Assembly: GCA_012513875.1 (NCBI GenBank) | Contig: JAAZBI010000001.1 | Location: forward strand, 1-16,584 | Direction of reading: 5' to 3' | Length of the DNA stretch: 16,584 nucleotides | From: Mollicutes bacterium | Lineage (GTDB): Bacteria; Bacillota_I; Bacilli_A; RF39; UBA660 | In this document: in pieces, positions 7,337-13,709 of the stretch | Position numbering within the stretch: position 1 is the stretch's first letter | Layout: each line of letters begins with the position of its first letter | Made by a program: the position numbers and the translations under genes | The notes under the pieces: model-generated | Told to the model about the DNA's origin: nothing | The model's input: the letters and a program-made list of their open reading frames with translations, nothing else | The model's database searches: none

Positions 7337-8236
7337 ATGGATATTATAATTGGATCTCATGTTTCTTTTAATAGAGAAAAGCAATTATTAGGTTGCGTTC
7401 AAGAAACTTTAAGTTATGGTGCAAATGCATTTATGATCTATACAGGAGCACCTCAAAACACTTTAAGATCTAATATAGATGATTCTTTAACAGAATCAGC
7501 ATATAAGTTGATGAAGGAAAACAGCATTTCTTTAAATAATGTCGTTGTTCATGCTCCTTATATTATTAATTTAGCAAATATGAAGAACTTTGATTTTAAT
7601 GTATCTTTTTTAAGTGAAGAATTAAATAGATGTCAAAAATTAGGAATTAAAAAAATTATTATTCATCCTGGGAATCATCTTGGTTTAGGAGAAGAAGAAG
7701 GAATTAAGAACGTTGCTTTAACTTTAAATAAAGTTTTAGAAACAGATAAGACAGATGTATATCTTTGTCTAGAAACAATGTCAGGTAAAGGTAGCGAAGT
7801 TGGCAAAACATTTTCCGAATTAAAAAGTATTATTAATCAAGTCAATAAATCAGAACGTTTATTAATTTGTTTAGACAGTTGTCATTTGAACGATGCTGGT
7901 TATGATATGAATGATTTTGATTTAATCTTAAATGATATAGATAAAATTATTGGAATATCTAAGATTGGTTGTTTCCATATAAATGATAGCAAAAACGAAA
8001 GAGGCGAAAGCAAAGACCGTCATGCTAACTTTGGATTAGGAACTATTGGGTTTGATAATTTGATTAAAATGATTTATCATCCTAAATTACGAGAAGTTCC
8101 TAAGATATTAGAAACTCCATATGTAGTTGATTTAGAAGATAATAACCATTCATTTCCACCATATAAATATGAAATTGAAATGATAAAAAATAAAAAATTT
8201 AATCAAAATTTACTTGAAGATATAAGAAATCAATAA
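7337..8236 (+). CDS. nfo: Endonuclease IV (AP endonuclease)
   Basis: This zinc-dependent enzyme cuts DNA 5' of abasic sites and removes 3' blocking groups in base excision repair. The 299-residue TIM barrel carries the metal-binding motifs in order: GSHVS, VVHAPY, IIHPGNHLG, CLETMSGKGSEVG, CLDSCHLNDAGYD and FHINDSKNERGESKDRHANFGLG split across the last two signature blocks, with the final Glu in ETP. Length is typical of bacterial Nfo. The start ATG follows AGAGGTGATAAG. It stands alone between the pilin terminator and the rpmG promoter; no terminator hairpin with a T-run is visible after it. Confidence 0.96.
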   Translation: MDIIIGSHVSFNREKQLLGCVQETLSYGANAFMIYTGAPQNTLRSNIDDSLTESAYKLMKENSISLNNVVVHAPYIINLANMKNFDFNVSFLSEELNRCQKLGIKKIIIHPGNHLGLGEEEGIKNVALTLNKVLETDKTDVYLCLETMSGKGSEVGKTFSELKSIINQVNKSERLLICLDSCHLNDAGYDMNDFDLILNDIDKIIGISKIGCFHINDSKNERGESKDRHANFGLGTIGFDNLIKMIYHPKLREVPKILETPYVVDLEDNNHSFPPYKYEIEMIKNKKFNQNLLEDIRNQ

Positions 8237-8252
8237 AAAGATAAATAATTCT

Positions 8253-8280
8253 TTGACATTATTAATTTCTTTGATATAAT
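8253..8280 (+). promoter_or_regulatory. Sigma-A promoter of rpmG-efp
   Basis: TTGACA (8253-8258), a 16-bp spacer and TATAAT (8275-8280), with TGA just before the -10. Both boxes match consensus perfectly. The start would be near 8287. Confidence 0.85.
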
Positions 8281-8308
8281 GAATAGGTAGAAAAGAGGAG
8301 GGATATCC

Positions 8309-8473
8309 ATGGCAAAACCGGGCAATAGAGAGCTTGTAACATTACAATGTACTGATTGTAAGGAAGAAAATTATCGTACGCCTAAGAATAAAAAAAATAC
8401 TCCAGATCGTTTAGAGTTAAAAAAATATTGTAGCAGATGCCAAAAAACAACTGTTCACAAAGAAAAGAAATAG
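8309..8473 (+). CDS. rpmG: 50S ribosomal protein L33 (bL33)
   Basis: This is a 54-residue basic protein. It has the L33 zinc ribbon CTDC (Cys14, Cys17) and CSRC (Cys41, Cys44), the family core TPKNKKNTPDRLELKKYC and the C-terminal HKEKK. It is the cysteine-containing, zinc-binding form of the protein. The ATG lies six bases after GAGGAGGG, a strong ribosome site suited to a ribosomal protein, and a consensus promoter precedes it. It is read together with efp, which starts 38 bases later, with no terminator between them. Confidence 0.95.
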   Translation: MAKPGNRELVTLQCTDCKEENYRTPKNKKNTPDRLELKKYCSRCQKTTVHKEKK

Positions 8474-8511
8474 GCCTTAAGCTTATTTTTTATTAAGAAA
8501 GGTGATTATTT

Positions 8512-9069
8512 ATGTTTCATATCAATGATATTAAAAATGGAATGACTTTTGTATTAGATGATAACATTTATTTAGTACTTGAGTTTTTACATGTTAAACC
8601 AGGCAAAGGGCCTGCTTTTGTTAGAACTAAAATTAAAAATTTAAAAACAGGAGCTACAATTGAAAAAACTTTTAATACAAGTGTTAAATTAGAAAAAGCT
8701 TTAATAGAAAAAAAAGATATGCAATACTTATATAATGCTAGCGATATATATTATTTTATGGATAATGAAACTTATGAACAAGTAGAAATATCTAAAGATA
8801 AGATTGAAAACGAATCTAATTATTTGGTAGAAAACAATAATGTTGAGTTAGTATTTTATAAAGGGGAATTAATTGGTGTCAATTTACCTGAAAAGATAGA
8901 AGTTACCATTGTTTCAACTGAAGCAGCTGTAAAAGGTAATACTGCAACTGGAGCGATGAAAGATGCGGTAGTAAACACAGGTTTAACTGTTAAAGTTCCT
9001 TTATTTGTTGGAGAAGGAGAAACAATTATTATTTCCTCAACAGATGGTAAATATTTATCAAGAAATTAA
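8512..9069 (+). CDS. efp: Elongation factor P
   Basis: EF-P binds between the P and E sites and relieves ribosome stalling at polyproline stretches. The 185-residue length and three beta-barrel domains are standard. The tip loop reads VKPGKGPAFVRTK, with Lys32 at the position that is modified in many bacteria. The domain III signature is present near the C-terminus (VNTGLTVKVPLFVGEGE). The start follows AAAGGTGATTATTT. It is probably transcribed from the promoter before rpmG. The last five codons form the left arm of a perfect 12-bp inverted repeat that continues past the stop. Confidence 0.96.
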   Translation: MFHINDIKNGMTFVLDDNIYLVLEFLHVKPGKGPAFVRTKIKNLKTGATIEKTFNTSVKLEKALIEKKDMQYLYNASDIYYFMDNETYEQVEISKDKIENESNYLVENNNVELVFYKGELIGVNLPEKIEVTIVSTEAAVKGNTATGAMKDAVVNTGLTVKVPLFVGEGETIIISSTDGKYLSRN

Positions 9070-9081
9070 TCTTGATAAATA
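9052..9081. repeat. Perfect 12-bp inverted repeat across the efp stop codon
   Basis: TATTTATCAAGA (9052-9063) and TCTTGATAAATA (9070-9081) flank AATTAA, which contains the efp stop. It would form a strong hairpin at the end of the efp message, but an A-run follows, not a T-run, so it is not a standard + strand terminator. The right arm contains the -35 box of the tRNA promoter. Confidence 0.75.
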
Positions 9082-9100
9082 AAAAAAGTTGTTATATAAT
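9072..9100 (+). promoter_or_regulatory. Promoter of the tRNA-Arg gene
   Basis: TTGATA (9072-9077), a 17-bp A-rich spacer and TATAAT (9095-9100). The start would be near 9107, about 23 bases before the tRNA. Confidence 0.8.
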
Positions 9101-9103
9101 CAG

Positions 9104-9123
9104 TGTGTATTAATTTATACACA
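9104..9123 (+). repeat. Inverted repeat in the tRNA-Arg leader
   Basis: TGTGTAT and ATACACA flank TAATTT. The repeat begins at about the predicted transcription start and ends six bases before the tRNA. It could be a leader hairpin removed by RNase P or a protein site; neither can be decided from sequence. Confidence 0.5.
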
Positions 9124-9129
9124 TTAACT

Positions 9130-9206
<77 letters not shown>

Positions 9207-9213
9207 AATGAAT

Positions 9214-9237
9214 AAAAACTTAGAAATAAGTTTTTTT
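9214..9237 (+). terminator. Terminator of tRNA-Arg
   Basis: Stem AAAAACTTA with TAAGTTTTT, a GAAA tetraloop and a run of seven T, starting seven bases after the tRNA CCA. Confidence 0.85.
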
Positions 9238-9250
9238 ATTTGAATTAAAA

Positions 9251-9259
9251 TGTTATAAT
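9251..9259 (+). promoter_or_regulatory. Extended -10 promoter of the DUF368 gene
   Basis: TGTTATAAT lies just after the tRNA terminator. The region where a -35 box should lie is the terminator T-run. The start near 9266 would leave room for the AGAGG ribosome site. Confidence 0.5.
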
Positions 9260-9283
9260 TTAAAAAAGATAGAAGAGGTAAAT

Positions 9284-10090
9284 ATGAAAAGTTTAATACA
9301 TGTTATCAAAGGAATATTTATTGGTATTTCTACATTAATTCCAGGAATGGGTGGTGGAACTACAGCTTTAGTTTTAGGAGTTTATCATAGAATGATTAAG
9401 GCTTGTAGCAGCTTTTTTAAAGATATCAAAGGTAATTTATTCTTTTTAAGTAAACTAGCTTTAGGAGCATTAATAGGCTTTGTTTTAGTCAGTAAATTTA
9501 TGGGATCACTTATGGATAAATTTTATTTTCCTATTATTTATCTATTTATTGGAATGATTTTAGGAAGCGTTCCATTTATATACAAAAAAACAAATGTTAA
9601 AGGAAAGTCTTCAAAAGATTTAATCTTTTTATTGATTGGTTTCTTATTTTTATTTTTAATTTCAATGAGCAAATCAAATTTAGTTGATTTTAGTACTCTT
9701 AGTGGTTGGATTAACTATTTATTTTTATTTATAGCTGGTTTTATTACCGCTATAGCTTTCGTTTTACCAGGAATGAGTACTTCAGCTTTTCTATTAACTT
9801 TAGGTCTTTATGAGTTGACAATTGAAGCGATAAACAAATTACAAATTGATTATTTAATTAGTTTATGTTTAGGAATTTTTATTGGAACAATCTTGATCTT
9901 AAAATTAGTAGAAAGATGTTTTGAAAAACATCCAAGAAAAACTTACTTATTGATTTTAGGTTTTGTATTAGGTTCTTTAATTGAAATATATCCTGGTTTA
10001 CCTCAAGGATTTGATATATTATTAAGTATTTTAAGTTTTATATTAGGATTTTTCATTATATTATTTGTTAGCAAGAGAACTAAAGAATAA
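9284..10090 (+). CDS. DUF368 family protein, likely polyprenyl-phosphate translocase (PopT type)
   Basis: This 268-residue integral membrane protein has about eight hydrophobic segments. It contains two similar blocks, TLIPGMGGGTTALVLGVY near residue 18 and FVLPGMSTSAFLLTLGLY near residue 162. These are the two inverted halves typical of DUF368. Members of this family have been shown to return undecaprenyl phosphate to the inner face of the membrane for reuse in cell-wall synthesis, which fits the murE gene and PASTA kinase in this window. The start has AGAGG six bases upstream, and the gene has its own weak promoter. The family match is firm; transport in this organism is inferred. Confidence 0.9.
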   Translation: MKSLIHVIKGIFIGISTLIPGMGGGTTALVLGVYHRMIKACSSFFKDIKGNLFFLSKLALGALIGFVLVSKFMGSLMDKFYFPIIYLFIGMILGSVPFIYKKTNVKGKSSKDLIFLLIGFLFLFLISMSKSNLVDFSTLSGWINYLFLFIAGFITAIAFVLPGMSTSAFLLTLGLYELTIEAINKLQIDYLISLCLGIFIGTILILKLVERCFEKHPRKTYLLILGFVLGSLIEIYPGLPQGFDILLSILSFILGFFIILFVSKRTKE

Positions 10091-10117
10091 AAAAAGTAAG
10101 TTTAACTTACTTTTTTT
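10091..10117. terminator. Bidirectional terminator between convergent genes
   Basis: AAAAAGTAAG and CTTACTTTTTTT form a hairpin around TTTAA. A-rich and T-rich flanks give a T-run on both strands, so it can end both the DUF368 transcript and the minus-strand gene that stops at 10119. Confidence 0.85.
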
Positions 10118-10118
10118 A

Positions 10119-10676
10119 TTATAAAATTTTAATTATATAATAGAAATATCTTTTTATACCGTTAACTTCATAACTAATCGTATAAGTAATGTTACAGTTA
10201 CCAAAATTTAAAGTAGAATGACTTAGATTAGCGGTAAAGGTAACTTTTTGATTAAAAGCAATTTCTGATGAACTTAAAACTAAATAATTATTTACGAGAT
10301 TAGAACAAGTAGTAGTCATACTATAAGTTCCATTTGTTAAAACATCATTACTTTTATTTACATATTTAATAATACTATTCCAATCTTGAACATTTTTATG
10401 TTTTTTCTTCACAGAAAAAGTTGTTGTCAAAGTATTGTTAATTAGAGTTTCAGAAACAAAATTTAACCGAGGGTGCCCTGGAGTTTGAACTGTATATCTT
10501 CCTTTTTTATCTTTTATTATTTCATTATTTAATTGAGGTTGATTTACCACAACGTTAATAGTTCCATTTACTTCAAGTTCAGAAGTTAAATAAGAATAAC
10601 CAATTGTTAAACCAAAAGTAATTATCATCATAATTGAAATTAATAATGTTGTTTTATTTTTTCTTTTCTTTCTCAT
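10119..10676 (-). CDS. Small exported protein with SipW-type signal peptide (185 aa)
   Basis: This is the only clear minus-strand gene. The N-terminus is strongly basic (MRKKRKNK), followed by a hydrophobic helix at about 9-29 and then GYSYLTSELEVNGTINV. That last block matches GYAILSQTIALSGTASA in the TasA-like protein encoded divergently, so both are likely cut by the signal peptidase at 11402. The exported part is rich in Asn, Thr, Ser and beta-type sequence and has two cysteines (Cys124, Cys161) that could form a disulfide. I do not recognise the mature domain. The start has GGAG eight bases upstream on its strand. It may be a minor surface subunit; this is inference. Confidence 0.75.
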   Translation of the reverse strand: MRKKRKNKTTLLISIMMIITFGLTIGYSYLTSELEVNGTINVVVNQPQLNNEIIKDKKGRYTVQTPGHPRLNFVSETLINNTLTTTFSVKKKHKNVQDWNSIIKYVNKSNDVLTNGTYSMTTTCSNLVNNYLVLSSSEIAFNQKVTFTANLSHSTLNFGNCNITYTISYEVNGIKRYFYYIIKIL

Positions 10677-10694
10677 TTAATCAACTCCAAGATA

Positions 10695-10722
10695 ATTATA
10701 ACATGTAATAAAAAGACAACAA
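10695..10722 (-). promoter_or_regulatory. Promoter of the minus-strand exported protein
   Basis: On the minus strand, TATAAT (plus 10695-10700) is preceded by TGT (extended -10), with TTGTTG (plus 10717-10722) 16 bp upstream. It is back to back with the TasA-like promoter. Confidence 0.55.
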
Positions 10723-10728
10723 AACAAA

Positions 10729-10744
10729 TGTAAACTGTTTTACA
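10729..10744. promoter_or_regulatory. 16-bp palindrome TGTAAA-N4-TTTACA (putative operator, divergent region)
   Basis: TGTAAACTGTTTTACA has 6-bp arms around CTGT. It lies between two divergent promoters, six bp before the TasA-like -35 box and six bp from the minus-strand -35 candidate. The outer arms match the site at 6185-6200. Binding is inferred. Confidence 0.5.
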
Positions 10745-10750
10745 AATAGA

Positions 10751-10779
10751 TTGTCTTAAATATAAACCTCATATATACT
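10751..10779 (+). promoter_or_regulatory. Promoter of the TasA-like gene
   Basis: TTGTCT (10751-10756), a 17-bp spacer and TATACT (10774-10779). The start would be near 10786. Confidence 0.7.
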
Positions 10780-10790
10780 TAAAATTAAGG

Positions 10791-10815
10791 ATAAGATAGA
10801 AGTAACTTATCTTAT
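10791..10815 (+). promoter_or_regulatory. 5' leader stem-loop of the TasA-like mRNA
   Basis: ATAAGATA (10791-10798) pairs with TATCTTAT (10808-10815), with possible G-U pairs beyond, around a nine-base loop. It sits about five bases from the predicted mRNA start and five bases before the AAGGAGG site, a place typical of stabilising 5' hairpins. Confidence 0.6.
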
Positions 10816-10830
10816 TTAGAAGGAGGAAAA

Positions 10831-11343
10831 ATGAAAAAATCAAACAAAAAACGAAATCCAAAAATGCTTATTTACGTTCTGTTAATCGTAGTTATCTTTA
10901 TGGTATCTGGTTATGCGATATTATCACAAACAATCGCTTTATCAGGAACAGCGAGTGCTGACGCAGATTTCTCAATCGTATGGGATAATCCTGTTATGTC
11001 AAATAATAATGGCGTTAATATGGATGCACCAACATTATCTTCAGGAGATACAGTATTAAATTTTAATCCTGTATTACAAAAACCTGGATCTAGTGTTACA
11101 GTAACAGTTAATGTAAAAAACAATGGAAATTTACCAGCTGTGATAACTAATATTACAACTACTGATCCAGTATCTAGTGATATTATTGTTACTTACAGCC
11201 CTAGTTTTTCAATTGATCAAACTTTAGCTCCAGGAGCTAGTATTCCAGTTGATATAACTGTAGAATATGATTCTGATGTGGAAGAAGCGCATTCATTAAG
11301 TGAAGACTTTGGAATTATCGTTGAATATTCACAAGAAGTATAA
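10831..11343 (+). CDS. TasA/camelysin-like surface protein (SipW substrate)
   Basis: This 170-residue protein has a basic start, a TM helix at about 12-32 and GYAILSQTIALSGTASADADF, a SipW-type signal whose likely cut is in or just after the Ala-rich end. The mature part (about 125 residues) is a beta-rich domain. The block PGSSVTVTVNVKNNGNLPAVI resembles the PGD…NNGS/NLA strand pair of TasA and CalY, which form extracellular fibres in Bacillus; in those species the peptidase SipW is encoded beside them, as here. It has no cysteine and its C-terminus is acidic. AAGGAGG lies before the ATG, and a terminator follows at once, suggesting higher expression than the peptidase gene. Family-level call; filament formation is not shown. 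Confidence 0.75.
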   Translation: MKKSNKKRNPKMLIYVLLIVVIFMVSGYAILSQTIALSGTASADADFSIVWDNPVMSNNNGVNMDAPTLSSGDTVLNFNPVLQKPGSSVTVTVNVKNNGNLPAVITNITTTDPVSSDIIVTYSPSFSIDQTLAPGASIPVDITVEYDSDVEEAHSLSEDFGIIVEYSQEV

Positions 11344-11352
11344 TAGGTATTT

Positions 11353-11382
11353 AAAAAAGATGGCTTAAATGCCATCTTTTTT
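11353..11382 (+). terminator. Terminator between the TasA-like and signal peptidase genes
   Basis: Perfect 12-bp stem AAAAAAGATGGC with GCCATCTTTTTT around TTAAAT. No clear promoter lies between it and the peptidase gene, so partial read-through may set the ratio of substrate to peptidase. Confidence 0.85.
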
Positions 11383-11401
11383 AAATTATAGAGGTAATAA
11401 A

Positions 11402-12592
11402 ATGAATAAAAAGAGTAGTTTAATTAAAATTAGTATTATCATGTCTTTGATTTTTATTTTTTATGTTTTATCTTGGGCATTTTTAAAAACAAGTGATCCA
11501 GTATTATATAATTATGTAATTAATCCTTTGTTTTGGATTTTAATTACTATTTTTTCAAGTGCTTTTGTGTTTACAAATAAAAACTATGTTTTTAAACACA
11601 AACGTTCTTTTCTTTTGGTTTTTTTTATTGCAGCTTTAGCGTTCATAGTGACTAATTTTTCATTAGGTATCTTTATTAGTGGTTTTGCAAAAAACCCTTA
11701 TGATAACTCTTTAATTGGAATATTATATAATCTTTGGATGGCTGGATCGACATTGTTTTTAATTGAAATCACGAGAAGTTCAATAATAAATGCAACCCCA
11801 AATAAATATAAAACTATAATGAAGATAATGATTGTCATCTTATTTTCATTAATATCTATTAATTTTTTCAATTTTCAAACTTCATTATCTGATCTAGCTG
11901 GAATATTCAAATTTTTAGGAACTAGTTTAATCCCAACGGTAGTTTTAAATATTTTGTTAACAGAAAGCGCCTCAAAAGCTGGGCCAATTCCAGGAATTAT
12001 TTATCAATTAATTGTTAATTTAGCAATTTGGGCCGCACCAATCTTGCCTAATCACGATTGGTTAATAATTTCTTTAATTCATATTTTAATACCTTTCTTA
12101 ACTTTATTAGTAGTTGAACATCAAATTAAGAAGCGAGATTATTTTGCAGCAAGATCTGAATTAGAAATAGAGGAACCCAAAGAATGGATTGGTCGTTTTA
12201 TTGTTATAACATTAATTTTAATTTTCTTTTTAGGTGTAACGCCAATTTATCCAATTAACATTATAAGCAATAGTATGTATCCAGCAATTCATATTGGAGA
12301 CGTTGTTATTGTCAAAAAAACAACCATTGATGAAATTAAAGAAGGAGATATTATTCAATATAATCGTGAGAAATATTCAATTGTTCATCGTGTAGTTGAA
12401 ATTTTTCAAGAAAATGGTAAAATAAGAATCAGAACTAAAGGTGATAATAATCAAAAGATAGATTCGACTATTATCACTGAAAAAAATTTCATGGGGAAAA
12501 TAATTATGATTATTCCAAAATTAGGATTACCTAATTATTGGGTAAAAAGTTTAATGAATCAAATTGATGATTCAAATTCAATAAACAATTAG
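11402..12592 (+). CDS. Polytopic signal peptidase I of the ER/archaeal (SipW) type
   Basis: The C-terminal 110 residues are a signal peptidase. SNSMYP carries the nucleophile Ser291; VHRVV carries His329 in place of the lysine of ordinary bacterial enzymes; KGDNN carries Asp348. This Ser-His type matures SipW-class substrates such as TasA. Unlike SipW (about 190 residues, few TM segments), this protein has 396 residues and an N-terminal extension with about eight hydrophobic segments (roughly residues 6-240) plus one more just before the catalytic domain (263-283). I do not recognise the extension. The ATG at 11402 is chosen over an in-frame ATG at 11369, which lies inside the terminator hairpin, because GAGGT lies just upstream. 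The DUF5305 gene follows after 9 bp. Confidence 0.88.
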   Translation: MNKKSSLIKISIIMSLIFIFYVLSWAFLKTSDPVLYNYVINPLFWILITIFSSAFVFTNKNYVFKHKRSFLLVFFIAALAFIVTNFSLGIFISGFAKNPYDNSLIGILYNLWMAGSTLFLIEITRSSIINATPNKYKTIMKIMIVILFSLISINFFNFQTSLSDLAGIFKFLGTSLIPTVVLNILLTESASKAGPIPGIIYQLIVNLAIWAAPILPNHDWLIISLIHILIPFLTLLVVEHQIKKRDYFAARSELEIEEPKEWIGRFIVITLILIFFLGVTPIYPINIISNSMYPAIHIGDVVIVKKTTIDEIKEGDIIQYNREKYSIVHRVVEIFQENGKIRIRTKGDNNQKIDSTIITEKNFMGKIIMIIPKLGLPNYWVKSLMNQIDDSNSINN

Positions 12593-12601
12593 GAGAACAA
12601 A

Positions 12602-13621
12602 ATGAAAAAAAGACAAGTTAAAAAAATCTTTAACACCTTTGGAATTGCTGTTTCAATAGTAATAATTATTACAGCAGCATTATATCTGTATAATATTTTT
12701 CGCTCAAAAACAATTCAAGAAGTCTTATTTGATTATCAAGTAAATAGTAATATTAATTATAAAGTTAATCTAAAAGAAAACGAATTTATTAAAGATAAAT
12801 ATTTACCAATGGATCAAGTTTATATTACAAAATTAGTAGATAACATTTCAACAACGTTTAATTTTGAATACACTAATGAAAAAATTGATCAATCTCAATA
12901 TTATTATGAAATAAAAGGTTTATTAGTAGGAAGTTATCGAGGAGATCAAAGTTCTACAGAAAAAAATGATGTATGGTTTGAAGAGGAATCATTTAAATCT
13001 AGTGAATTAATAGTAGCGAAAAACACCTTTAGTATTAACGAAATAATTACTGTTAAACCTGGAGATTTGTTAAACAGAGCTAATAGTTTTCAAGAAAAAT
13101 TAGGAATAGCAATTAACTCAGAATATAAATTAGAATTAAATGTTTATTTAACAATAGGTGAAGATAATATCAAAAAAATTCATCATGAAACTATTTCTTT
13201 TCCAGTAACGAATAACATTTTTAAAATTAATAAGAATTTAAGTTCTAAAGATAAATATTTAGTATCAGCTCAAAAAGAAGAAATAGAAATAGAAAGATTA
13301 CCATTGATTATTTCTGTTCTTGCTTTAGGTTTATCTATATTATTGTTAATTAAATTAATTAAGATGAGAACTGATAAAAAATCAAATTATGAAAAAGAAG
13401 TGACTCAAATTTTCAAATCATATGGAGAAAGAATTATTATGGTTGAGAACATTGCAATTACTCCAGAAACAAAATTCATTTCGATTGTTGGATTTGATGA
13501 ATTGGTTGAATTAGTTAATGAATTGAATTTACCAATTTTATGTTATCAAAAAGAAGGTATAAACATTTCATGGTTTTTCGTTATTCACGACAAAATTATT
13601 TATCGTTATATTTTAGAATAA
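12602..13621 (+). CDS. DUF5305-like membrane protein
   Basis: This 339-residue protein has a TM helix at about 12-33, an external domain of about 200 residues beginning near FDYQVNSNINYKVNLKEN, a second TM helix at about 233-253 and a cytoplasmic C-terminal domain. The tail, with ERIIMVENI, then SIVGFDELVELVNELNLPI and HDKIIYRYIL, fits my knowledge of DUF5305 proteins. These often accompany SipW-type signal peptidases in archaea and Bacillota. The function is unknown; a role in folding, processing or assembly of the exported subunit is inferred from context. AGGAG precedes the ATG, and the gene is the last of the island before a terminator. Confidence 0.78.
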   Translation: MKKRQVKKIFNTFGIAVSIVIIITAALYLYNIFRSKTIQEVLFDYQVNSNINYKVNLKENEFIKDKYLPMDQVYITKLVDNISTTFNFEYTNEKIDQSQYYYEIKGLLVGSYRGDQSSTEKNDVWFEEESFKSSELIVAKNTFSINEIITVKPGDLLNRANSFQEKLGIAINSEYKLELNVYLTIGEDNIKKIHHETISFPVTNNIFKINKNLSSKDKYLVSAQKEEIEIERLPLIISVLALGLSILLLIKLIKMRTDKKSNYEKEVTQIFKSYGERIIMVENIAITPETKFISIVGFDELVELVNELNLPILCYQKEGINISWFFVIHDKIIYRYILE

Positions 13622-13649
13622 AAAAGACTTTTAAAAAGTCTTTTTTTTT
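13622..13649 (+). terminator. Terminator after the DUF5305 gene
   Basis: AAAAGACTT with AAGTCTTTT around TTAAA, followed by a long T-run. It separates the surface island from the bacteriocin-type cassette. Confidence 0.85.
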
Positions 13650-13709
13650 AATTTGATAGAGGTATTAACAATTTAAAAAAACAAAAAATAAATGAAAGGA
13701 GGTGAAAGA

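Noticed and set aside
8474..8511. Hairpin CTTAA…TTAAG between rpmG and efp as a terminator
   Set aside because: The stem is only five weak pairs with a long loop and no T-run after it.
10729..10744. CcpA cre site
   Set aside because: The outer arms look similar, but cre is 14 bp with a central CG; this element is 16 bp with centres CTGT or TGTA.
10911..11123. Minus-strand open frame opposite the TasA-like gene
   Set aside because: No ribosome site and low-complexity sequence; the + strand gene has promoter, leader, ribosome site and terminator.
11369..11401. Longer start for the signal peptidase at 11369
   Set aside because: It lies in the second half of a perfect terminator hairpin and lacks a ribosome site; the ATG at 11402 has GAGGT upstream.
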